Positions 37,094 to 49,000 of a DNA stretch of 64,000 bases are shown one piece after another (position 1 is the first letter of the stretch; each line of letters starts with the position of its first letter). Source of the stretch: Allodiplogaster sudhausi (taxonomy: Eukaryota; Nematoda; Chromadorea; Rhabditida; Diplogasteridae); assembly GCA_945643635.1 (NCBI GenBank), contig CALZFC010000009.1:4879501-4943500 (forward strand), in the 5' to 3' direction. The notes beneath the pieces were generated by a model. It saw only the letters and a list, made by a program, of their open reading frames with translations. It was not told the DNA's origin and did not search any database. The position numbers were made by a program, and so were the translations under genes.

Positions 37094-40000
37094 ATGTTGC
37101 GTGTTCTTCCATGTTGCTTTTCGCTCATAATCGCCGCCACCGCAACAAGCACACAACTGCTAAGGAGCGACATTGTTAGAGCTTTCACTCTAACTTCTTT
37201 GAGAATAAGGAAAGCAAACTATTCTTAGTTTATTAGATAACCAAACGATATTCAATGCAGATTCTTTTTTTTTAGTTTAGCCAAGTCCTTTTAGAGTGAT
37301 GACTGTGCGCCGCCGGCAAACGCTGCTACCCTTCCGGACTTTGCACAAGAAGAGATTGCCGTAGTCTGGTTGGCAGATAGAAGAGAAGAGAAGGGAGAAA
37401 GATAGCGAATACACAACGCAGAAAGAGGAGAGAATAGGGAGTATACTGCACAGTGGGCATCAGTCTACACACAGAAAACGATGTGACACGGGATGTCACA
37501 ATTTGATGTCACAATAATGTACCGATTTTACTTCGGTACATATGTGTTCCACCCCATGTCACAATTTATGTTCCAAAAAATTGTGACCTCCAGTGAAACA
37601 GAAATGTGACGCGCCATGTCACAATTTTCGAGCGGTGGAGGGCAGCGTATCCCAGCAAAAATGTGACATTGCATGTCACAATTAGGCGGCAGCACATAAA
37701 TTGTGACATGCTCCCACCGTTAGCTCCGCCCCTTTTGCTCTCCCTCCCCCTTCATCCATTCTTCGAATTAGTGATTCATTTACTATTATGCATGCCACTG
37801 GCATTTAATAACAAGAAGAATTATTCATTAAGTTAGTGAGACCTTCAAAAGATTACAGTAACAACTCAACACATTCACAAGGAAACAGTAACAACTAACA
37901 CACTTACAAGATAACCGCGCCGAGTTAAATGAATTTGGGCTACTTAATCATGATAAAATTGAGTTACTGGTCATAAAACGACAAGAATTAATACATTCTG
38001 TAAAGACTGTTTTTCTTAGAAGGATATGTCTATGTTACCAGTTACTTTCTGAATGAATCTTGGAAATAAAAATTCGATAGTTCTAAAATGAAAGAAACGT
38101 ATAGCATGAAAGCAAGTTAAAAAATGAAACAATCTTTTACTAAGATGAAAGAATGTTCTCAAGTGAAATAAACTCAAGTAAAAGAAAATTTTCAGATGTA
38201 AGAGTCAACAAAAAAATGTGATCTAATGAGATCAGACTGGCCTCTATTCGGCCATAATGGCCTCCAACTTGCGGTAGATGAGCCCTGCATCTCTTGACAT
38301 GGGCTCCGGAATGCCGAGCAGATTCGCAAGAAGGGACAGCTCTTGTTTCACTTCGTGTGGGTACTCGAGGTCGAACAACCAGAAGCAAGCGAGGTAGGAG
38401 AGAAGCGCATGGGCAAGGTCTCCAGAAACCTGCAGCATGCGTATTATAAAGCAGGTAAAAAATAAATAAAAAAGCTATGAGTATAAGAATTTTTTTTAAT
38501 TTGTTAAAATTAAATTTTTTTAATTTGTTAAAATTACATTTCAACTTTTTTTTTAAACAAAACATGACTGACGGTTACATCGACTCCCTCAAGAGCGATG
38601 ATGAACTTGGCAGAGACATCACCGTATGCGACTATCACCGGCTGCCGGATGCCCTCATTCTTGAGTTGATCAAGAGCCGACGACGCAGAATGATGTGCCT
38701 AAGCAGCATAGTTTACACTCCTCTCGCTGTATCGTCTCTCTTTCTCGCTCCTTTTCACTCACAAGATAAGAAAAAGGCAACAGGAAACTAATGTCACTTA
38801 ACTTATAAGCAATAGGTAGATATTGATTGGGAATTTGAATTGTAATAAATAACGGACCAGGAAGCGATTGTAGACGAACTTGACACGAGATGGCTTCTTC
38901 TTTTTGTCTGTATGCTCGAACAGTGCCAGCATGTTGAGTAAGAACTCGAATGTAGCGAAATCTGAGGCATACAATTATTCTCTTTTTAACAGTTCGATGA
39001 ATAGTTTGGAAATACAATTGAACCTGGGTTACAAAGATAAATACTTAGTACACATGGATGCATTTTTTTCGATAACTCAAAACTTTATAAGGTTGAGAAT
39101 ACCGAACCATTTGTTCCAGGCGGGAAGGCGTTCGCTTCAACAAGAGATCTTCTCTTCGCTTCGGATATTACGCGCAGGGCACGCTGAGACATTGCCGGCG
39201 CAATCTTCTCTTGCAATCTCCGTGGAAAGTCTCCCGCGGAAGCGCACTTTGACGCGATGAAGTCATCGACAATCTGCAAGCAAATTCAAAAGTATATTTG
39301 TCTAATGTGAATTCCAAAAATTTTGTTCTAAACTCAAGCCATAGAGCAAGAAATAACTCATGTAAGTATAGACAAATTATTTAAATGTAAAACAAAATCC
39401 GACAAATAAAAAATCACATACGTAACGGGACTGCGCGTAGAAGGAGTAACGTGTCATTGTTGCTCGCGGAGGATTGTTCTGGCAAAAGCGTATACGACAG
39501 TTTCTAAAAAAAATTATATATCGCCATTTGTGAGAGAGCTGCTACTAGTAGTAGAATTTTACATTTTAATCTAAAGACTCTCTTATATATGACAAAATGA
39601 AATATCTGTATAACTTTAAAGACTCGAGAGACAAAAACCTCTTCTGCTTAAGGAGTTCGAGGTGCTCGACAGAGCCGTGTATCAAGTTGTTAATTCGCTT
39701 AAACAAAAGGTTTTGTAATGCCTTTAATTTTCAAAATATAACAGTATCTTGTAGAGCTTTAACTGACATTTAAATGATCGTCAGTTTCTCTCTCCTCCTC
39801 GTTATCCGAAGAAGCAAGCCACTCTCGGCTGCCTGCTTTCTTCTTGTACTCTCTGATGGGCTGTGATAGCAAGCTTCTTTTTCCAAGAAGAGATCTGACC
39901 CGCCTAACGCGGCATTCGACAAGTCCCTTGTGGCTGTCGATGAAGGCATCCTGAAATGCTTTCTGTAGTTACATCAGAGAAAATTCAGGTAACTAGCAAT

Positions 40001-43000
40001 GCGTTATCGAGTCTTTCAAATTTCATAATGATCTTCATTCAGTTAAAAACTGTTGTGTAGAAAAAAAGGTTGCTAACTATAGAACAGTTGGGGTATCCTG
40101 CGAATAGATGCGTAACGAAGCTCCGCGTCTCTTTCGGGGATGGTTTTTCTCTGCTAAAAAAGTGCGGTAAAATATCAGTTGTTCAAGAGTTGAAAACTAG
40201 CGTGTCAGCGTATGTCAGCAGAAAGTCGGCGATCCTTCTCGTAAGCAGGCAGCGGCCAACCCTGTCGTCCGAAATGTCATACGACGGGTCATCTTGTAGC
40301 CTCTTGAGGAATGGAGCTCCTTGCTTGCCAACCAATAACTTCTCAAAGCTGCATTTCAAAAGGCGCTGGTTCAGACGATGGTAGAAGGGGTCTTAAACGC
40401 ATACGTTTACTTGTTTAAAAGGAAAATTAATTAGAAATCTGCTTGCGCCGAGTTTTGCTTGCATACTAAAGGATACAACAGACAAAAGTGCAGTTTACTA
40501 AACAGAAATTTAAAGGCCTGCCTGTGTACATCGTCCGATCTGGAACTGCCGAGGGAGTTCTGACCAACGGTGACTCCGAGCGAACTTGAGGTGTCGAGGG
40601 ATGAGAAATCGCTAAGTAAATTAAATGAATTACTAGCTGCGCTTACAATCTGAGTATGATTTACCTCCAAGCTCTTCAAGATCGCGATCTTTGTCGACTT
40701 CTCTCTCACAAGGGTTAGCATCTTCAACATCAACTGAAAATTCATGAATCTAAGATATGAGCATTCATTTTAGTATAACCTTGCTCCGCTCGAGTATCAT
40801 CAGGAAAAACTGCGTTTTTCTCCCACGAGAGCGCAGTCGGATTGGTTGGCGAAAGGGACTCATTTTTTGCCAGGAATGTGGAAGAAATCGAGAGGGATAG
40901 CTCCTGGCTGTTCATCGTAGTCGAAGTTGCCGGACTCTGAGAAGTGATCCACGTAAAAATATACTCATTTAGAGAGATAGGCAATCGGTAAACCTCGAGT
41001 AAGCTTCCTGTTGCTATGTAATGTGCGTGTGGCGCCGCAACAACTTGAGAGGGGTGAACGTCTATCATACGCTGAGGAGTGTTGAGCTGCAGCCTGACAT
41101 TTGTCAGAGGGGAGCCAGTCCGTGTACTCACATATTGCTTGACTTGTGCAATGGTCTCGAAGTAGCAGTCCTCTTCGCCCAAACACTCGGGCTCAGGAGC
41201 ACCCGCTTCCAACAGAATGGTTAGACGCATTGGGTCTAACGCTAAAGATCACACTAACTAGGAAATAAATCATGCAAATGATCACATATTCGTGAGCCGT
41301 CGTAAATAACGGGATAAATTGAAATATTGATCTTCAGATCAAAGTATTTGTTTATTGCTAAGAGAAAATAACGAAAATATTCTAGCAGTGGCAGAGGGCG
41401 TGTCTTGGCATGAAAGCGGTCTCATTTCCCTCGGGGTAGCCGTCAAGAGGCAGTGGATCAAAAAGTTCCTTGAAAAAGACAGTTGTGATCGCTCCAGATG
41501 CGGTGAAGAAGCAACATTGTCTGCTGTCATCAAATCGAGCGGGATGTCCGATCTTTGCAACGATCTTCCATGTTTGTTCCGTGAATGCGAAGCAATCGAT
41601 CTGGGCAGGAACAAAGCTGCTACTCTTGTTCAGCAAAACGATGTCTCCCGACTTGTAGAGTGTCCCGTGATGCTGGAGTAGGAGAGTGCACTTCACCCGT
41701 CGTTCCTTCAGAACTGCCCGTGCGAGCGCTGACACTTGATGTTGCTCGATTCCTTTTCCGGGAACGAATTCCACCTCCTTCTGAAGACGTAGTGCCCAAA
41801 GAGTGCGCTGGATGTGAGTTGCGAACGTGCACGGCAGACACGTGAAGTTCCTTGTAATGTAGGACCGTCGCTTGACGTACGCATTCAGTTGCTCGAATTG
41901 CAGAGTACTCAGTTGTCCAACTGGCCCTAGAGAACGAATCGCAGCTGCATAGTGCAGCAACGCGTGCGTCTTGTAGATGGGCCTGGACGAATGGGCTGCA
42001 GCTGCGCGAGAGGGCGGAATGTCCAGAGGGACAACTCGCCAAGCAAGAGACACGTATTCCTCGGCCGTAGAACGTACCAAATCAATGTCGCCAGATGTCA
42101 ACTCGAATGAGCAGAGAAGGCGACTCAACTCGGAAAAGCGCTGGAACAGAAGCCGGATCTCAGGTTCCGCAACCATTACGTCCAACGGGAAGAGAAATGG
42201 GACGAGCCGAATGAGAAATGCTGTGTCGGCTGCCTTTTGCCCGGACACAGGGTCACCTTGCGAAACATCGGCCGGGATTGGGTTGATTGTGCAGCTGCTG
42301 TCGACTCGCCCAGTAGCAAAGGCACATAACTTATCGTTGATATCCTTGAGCGGAAGTCCATTCCGAATGATGGCCCGAATGACCACTCCTAGAAGACGGC
42401 AGCTCTCGCCCTCGTACAAGTCGTGGGCGATATCACAGTAGGCATCCTCCGACACGTGGTATCCCGTAATGCCGTTGAGTGGCGAATCCCCCATCACGCC
42501 AAAAGCAGGAGGGCCGTTCGCTTGATACCTTAAGTTATCGCTTAAATTCATCCTATCTCCGATCAACGACAAAGGAACCGACCACGCCAAAGTCCGTAAT
42601 TGGCAGTCCTTCTCTAGGTGAACGGCTCCAAAGTCGCGGTAGTTGGTCAAGCAGTGACGGCAAGGGAAACCTCCGGAAAAGCACGTCTGCATCTGGCGGA
42701 CTTGGTTTAGTGCCAGGTTATCACCAAGAACCGAGTGCAGCCAAGGGTAGACGACAACGCTTCGCCCTCTCCACGACACCATGATTCCGTTTTCGTAGAG
42801 TACGTTCAACTCTACCTAAGAAGTTAAACTAATTGTTGATCTTTATTTACAACTTTTACGCTTTTTTAAAAATTTTACTTCAAATATATTACGGCACCTT
42901 GAAGCTTTCTAGAAGAGGCTTGTAGCCATAAGCCTTGTGATCAGACCCGTACGATGTCGCGTAGAGAAACCTAAAGCATTTACTTGAAGAACTGCTTTTT

Positions 43001-46000
43001 TTATTTTAGCATTTTGACACTTACTTCCATTTATGTAGACACGAAGCATGCCGTCTCAGTCCGGAAAAAGTGAAGAACATCATGGTTTGAGAGTGGATAG
43101 ACGACGCCTTTCGTAGACCACTTCCAGGGCAAACGTCATCGAGGTATACCACAATCGGAAGTAGTGGTTTCTTCGTTCTGGAGGTAGCGTCACGAAACCG
43201 TTGCCCGTCCAGTGGAGACAGGAAATTCCCCCTTCCGAATGGCTCCATTTCTAACACCTGAAAAGCATACAGATTCTATATACTTCAATGTAACACAAAA
43301 TAGCGATAAACCTGTTGAAATTCCACGTTCCGAAAGGCCGCTTCTATCGAATCCTTCAGTGGGACAATGTAGAACTTGCACGGTCGATCGACACGACTCT
43401 GCTTCCCATCCAAGTCGCGTACGGGGACAGTCATCGTCCCCATTTGTCGAGGCAAAGGTTCAATGTAGTCCTGTTCTTGTCGAAGCGCAGCCTTCCTTCT
43501 GTATGATGTAGCAACGGTGTTCAGTGTCGCCATAAACTGATCGAAATGGGAGTCGTTCATGGCTCGAACGTTCTTAGCGATACGGCGAATCAGATCCACC
43601 ATTTTATCCGTTTCCGACTCTGTTATTCCAATTCGGCTTGTGGAGGTGAGGATCTCGGCTCTAATCGTTTCGCAGAAGTTGGTCGAATCATCAGCTTCGA
43701 GCGCTTCCGAGTCGTCATTCTCATCGTCCTCCTCCTCCAGCTCAGTTGCAGATATGTCGCCGTCCAACTCCTCAACATCCTCTTGAAGAGACGAGGCATC
43801 CATGTTGCCATTGTCAGCAACATCCACATCCATTGCACCATCGCTATCGCTGCTGTCGGAATAAAGACCCCTCATCAGAGCAGGATCTGAAGAGAAGACT
43901 TGCGATGTTCAATAGTGAGGTACTGTTATTACTTGTTTAAATTACTACTCACGTTGTTGGCTCAAGTGAACCCGCCATGCTTGAAATCGTCCGAACTCAG
44001 ATGAGCAAAAGCGGCAGTGATATTGATTTTCTCCAAGGTGTGACTGTTGACAATGCCGTTTTAAGTGGGCCAATGTAGGAAGCTCCTCCTCGCAGACGTC
44101 CGCTGGACAACGCATCGTTAAGATTCTAAACTGTAATTTGTTGTTTTCCTTTTTCATTAGATATTAACATTCAATGTTATCTTTCTATGTGCTCTTTCTT
44201 TCTATAGTTCTTGCAGCCTTGTATTCCTTTTTTCGTCTAAAACTTTCTTCCATAACTATATTGTTTTCTCTTAATAATGAATTTTTTTTCTGTATGAATA
44301 TTCTTAAGCATATAACATGCTTAACAAATATTGGATATTGTAACGTAATTAAAAACCAACTTTGTAACAGAAAAATACAAATCACACGTTTGCATTTGTG
44401 CAATTCGTTAATTCTCAATTCGTTGTAACCAGTGGGTTGTGTTACAGTAGTTCATAGTAAACAAAAGAGTTGCCCAGAAAAAAATACTTTGTAAAAACTT
44501 TCAAATAACACTCTTACAATGGAGCGATTCGCTTATTTTCAATCAGTTGTAACTACTGGTTGGGTTACGGTAGTTTATAGTAAACATAAAGGTGCCCAGA
44601 AAAATCCACTCAAAAAACTTACTCTTTTGAATAGGAACGCAATCGCTTATTCTCAATTACTTCAAGGAATTTACTTGCACAGACACATACAGAACAGATT
44701 GGGATACGGTACCTTTAAGAAATTAAACTTGTCCAGAAATTTATCACTTTCCATTTAAAATAAATCATTGGTACGGATTCGCGAATTAATTCGCTCAAAT
44801 TTCGTAAGGTTACGGTTCTGGGCAACTCTCCTGAAAATCAAGAACAGTTTCCCAGAAATGGGAGAAAATAAATACCTTTGAATATAATTTAAAAGTCAAA
44901 AGATATAAGCTTACATTCTCTAAACTTAGCGTAACTTCGCTAATCAATAGCAACTACAGCTTCGATAATTGTAATTGTAAGTCACATAAAGCACTTACAA
45001 AAGCATCTCAAGGTTTCAAGTAACTTTTCACTTGCACCAACAGTATTCCAATACTCGATAAGTTTAAGGACGAGAGTACGGTATGTTAAATATTTAAAAA
45101 AAATAAGTTAAATCATATCCCACCTTGCTGCAAATGTCGCACCGGAACGGCTTCCGATCAGTGTGGTTGACGGCGTGTTGTTGGAGACCTGGAAAAAACT
45201 TACATTTGGAAATATTTCAGTTCAGAATATACAATGGTAATCCTGTATAAAATGTTGAGCAAAAAAGAAGCATTAATTATTCGTCGTACCAAAATTTATT
45301 TTCTTTTTTTAAAATATACACATCGAGTTGGGTTACGGTACTTCTTAGAAAAGAAAAGAAAGAAACAAGAAAAGAACAGTTTCGCTTATTTTAAATAAGT
45401 TATACAGAGCTGGTTTGATTACGGTTTTTTTTCTGGAAAACAAAAGAAACTTGCCCAGAAATTGAATTAACTACATAACCGATAGGGTATAAAAAGGTAT
45501 TGTCGATTTCACAGAATAATTCCTAATTTTGGGCATCATCCTGAGGGACAGATGGGCAGAAACAGCTAACAAACCTTGCTAATATTTAGGATCATCGACA
45601 GTGGCTTCTATTCCCTGATAATAACAACTACAAATTTCTAACCACGTTACCCTAGAATTGAAGACTAGACAATGTATATAAACATAACGAACCTTCGCAA
45701 GTCTGCGGCAGCTTCAGATGGCAGAAGCGCGGTCTGCGCGGAGATGCGATGTCTTCCAGCTCCGGTAGGAAGTCAGGGGAAGAGTGCGTACCGATTTTCT
45801 AAACAACGCATTATTTATATTTAAAATCTTTTGAATTGTATTATCCTGCTTTCAAAGTTAAGAAAAATAATAAACGTGGAATAGGTAATAACAAATGAAC
45901 AAGGAAAAAAAATGTTCGGAACAAACTTTTCAATGTGTGGGAAAATGAGTTTTTTGTACTCTTAAAGAACAATAAACGAACGAAACTTATTTAAAAGTCA

Positions 46001-49000
46001 AAGTTGTTAGACGAGTCTGAAAAGTTATCGTACCTGGACAAAAATGCAGCAGCTTAAGCGTTGAAGCTGCGCGGTGCGCGGTTGTTGGGTGGATTGGGCA
46101 AGAGAAATACTGAAAATATAAAATTGCTGAAATAAGTATACGAATTTCAACATGAAATATAAACGATAGTTAATGTACCAATAAAGAGAAAACACATTAA
46201 ATATTTAAATTCGTTGGGAAGAATGGCAGCATCAATTAACAGATGTATCAACTTATGAAGAAAAGAATTAAAAGCAAACCACGCTCGGATGTCGAAAGAA
46301 TTTGATCTTGCTGCGCGCGCCGACACGCTGTCTAGTTCCAGCAATCGCAGACAAGAAGGGCTAGCCTGATAATAAAAGAACAACGTTGCATATTCAGCAT
46401 ATTTAATAATGTTAATTTTATCACTCATTCGTGAGAAAAGAAGACAAAAGTGCTAACAATAAGGGAATAAAAACTGCAATAGAAACTTGCAAGAATAACC
46501 ATTAACAAATCAGCTTTTTCATATCAATAGCGGGATGAATGAGTTAAACTTTTCAATTACTTACTATTAGAAGTTGAGTCTCCAGTTGTTGATCGAGAGC
46601 ACAAAGAGCAGCTTGGCTAACTACGCGGCCCGGGGACTCTCGCTTTCTAACTGAAACAAAAGAGCAGAATCGCTACGCTTACACGTTATAAATGTCATAT
46701 CAAAAAGCGATTCAATATTACAAACATGAAATAAAAAAAGGATAAGTTTTAAGTGTTTGTTAACCCGAGATTTTCTTCCGAAAATTAAACGTTCCGTTCA
46801 AATGATGATTCCGAATATTTTTTTAAACATGGTCGAAAGTGGTACAATGTCACATTTTCTGTTCTCGCATCGCCTCGTCCCTCCTTGCCACCAAAATGTG
46901 ACATCCGTTGTCACAATTCTCTTCGGCGGCCGCTTGCGTGTCACATTTTTGGTCACAATTTTGGATGGAACATTAATTGTGCGTCACATTTTTTTCTGTG
47001 TGTACTATTTGTTTTATGTCATAGTTATACAATCGCAATTTCTGAAATAAAAAAAGACAGCTTTGTCATGTGAGCATAAGTTTGAAAAACTTTAGCACCG
47101 ATCTTGTTAAAATATTTAACGCATGTGATACTGCTAAAAGAGAAGCTATTCAGAGAGAAATAGGTAAAGAAAAATGGCTAGGATTTGAGAGTGGTAAAGG
47201 AAAGAACTAACAGGAAGAACTATCATCCGGGCGCGCCGTGCACACGAGAGAAGAAGAAGACGAATGACATTCTCTCCGTTCTCGACGAGTTCAACGAAGA
47301 GTTCTCTGTTAGTGGCGTGGTCAGCAAAGCTTCTGGGTTTTATGGGAAAGAAGGTGTAGGGAGAAGTTTACTGAAAAGAATGCTATACAGAAGTTTCATG
47401 AATGTTTTATTTACGAGCATCAGTTGCTCCTTATTGGGATCAGGGAAAGTAAAAAAAAAGAAGATCTTGAATAAAGAAGACAACCTCAACGCTGGCGGCC
47501 AAGCTCACGCCGCCGCCGACACAGCCTTCCACTAAACCGCCGGCGCCAACACGAACAACTCGGCGTCAGCGAAGTCTTTTCCCGCCACTTCCAGAAGACG
47601 AGGAGGAGTACGACCTCACCGACTATATACCAGACAATCTGCCCCCGACACAAGGGAAGGCAAGTGTATCAGTGGTTCCTATTAAACATAAATGTACATA
47701 TGTATATAACTTTTCCAATGTTTCAAATCGTTTAGATAAACATAAAATTTTCAGCATTCTATTTACACGATTCTTTCTTAGTGTTAATCATTTGCAAAAT
47801 CATAGTATACGCAATCGGGTCAGTATTTTCCAGTTTTCCTGTTGAGAAGAATTTTTCTTCTCAAGTTTGACTTAGGAAAGGAATGGCATGTTCCACTCCT
47901 CATAAAGGATCACCTCGAACGCGTTCGCACTTGTTTCAGGTGGCTAAAACCCTGTTCAAGGTCGGCAGCCCTGCGTTCAAGGACTATGGAGAGGTTAATC
48001 AGTGAAGGGACTGTAAAGCGATTGAGAGAGAAAAGTGAGAAAAAGTTCTAAGGAAAAGAGGTGAAGAGAGTGAAATATAAAAGACATTTTTCCAGCTTTG
48101 TTGTGCTTAAATGCTTGCAAATTCAGGGTTGCTCAATAGAAATTGACGTGGCAAAAAAAATTAGCTAACATATAAAAGTATGTGGTTGTGAGAGTTCTTG
48201 CTGAGTGACTTTTTATCTCGTAAAATACCATAAAAGATGTATTTCCATTGAACAGGATATCCTGAAGCAGCGACGCGCGCGGCTGCTCCGCGACCGGGCC
48301 GAGCCATCGCGCGACAGCGGATACCGCACGGGGGCAGGGGAAGGGGACGGGCAGCAGATGCCCTTCCAGACACTCATGAATGAAGGCGCGTCGCATTGCA
48401 CCGCATTGCCATGCAAATATTCAAACAATACTCTATTACATTTCCCACGAATGAAGGCAAATATCTCATCATTTAATTACATTATATATATATACATATG
48501 TATAAATATATATGAAACAATAAAAAAAAACCGTTTTGTTGATTCAGTTGGTCCACAGCAGTCCTACTCTCCAGTCGGAAACTCATACGTTGACTATAGT
48601 GCTATCCAGGTTAACTAACGTCTTTGATGTTCATTGGCAAAGCTCTACTAATATGTCACATCAAAAGAGGTCAGTGTTTCCACTAAAATAGAATAAATAT
48701 CAATTGCAAGGCGGCCGATTTTGACGAGGACTTCAGCGTGCAATTCGACACGCCACAGGCTCCCTTCTTGCGCGACGTGCCCGCGTCCGTGCGAGGCCGC
48801 TTCGCAAAGCTGTGGAGGAATGGAGATGTGCCCAGCGAAGGGCTGCGCTCTGAGATGGTCAGAGACATAGGAAGCCATCTCTATTTTTGGGCGAATGTAA
48901 ATAATATATGTAGTTCTCACGTATGTATTCCTCTTCGAAATGTAAGGTGCATCTCCTCGCCGTCTCTCTGCTGACGGGGCCGCAGCTGGAGGCGTACAAC

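Larger units (their letters stand above)
37468..47002. mobile_element. Complete CMC/EnSpm (CACTA-like) DNA transposon, 9,535 bp
   Basis: The left end reads CACACAGAAAACGATGTGAC. The right end, in reverse complement, reads CACACAGAAAAAAATGTGAC. TA lies on both sides (37,466-37,467 and 47,003-47,004), a 2-bp duplication. Both ends carry many TGTGACA/TGTCACA motifs in both orientations, the usual subterminal binding-site clusters of CACTA-type elements. Two minus-strand genes follow one another, a transposase (46,650-41,382) and an accessory protein (41,230-38,244), and both are uninterrupted. The element sits in intron 2 of the SXP/RAL-2-like gene, antisense to it. Intact ends, TSD and genes make this a likely autonomous, recently inserted copy. 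Confidence 0.9.

Noticed and set aside
37468..47002. Viral or retroviral insertion in intron 2
   Set aside because: No reverse transcriptase, capsid or LTR. The ends and proteins are those of a cut-and-paste DNA transposon.
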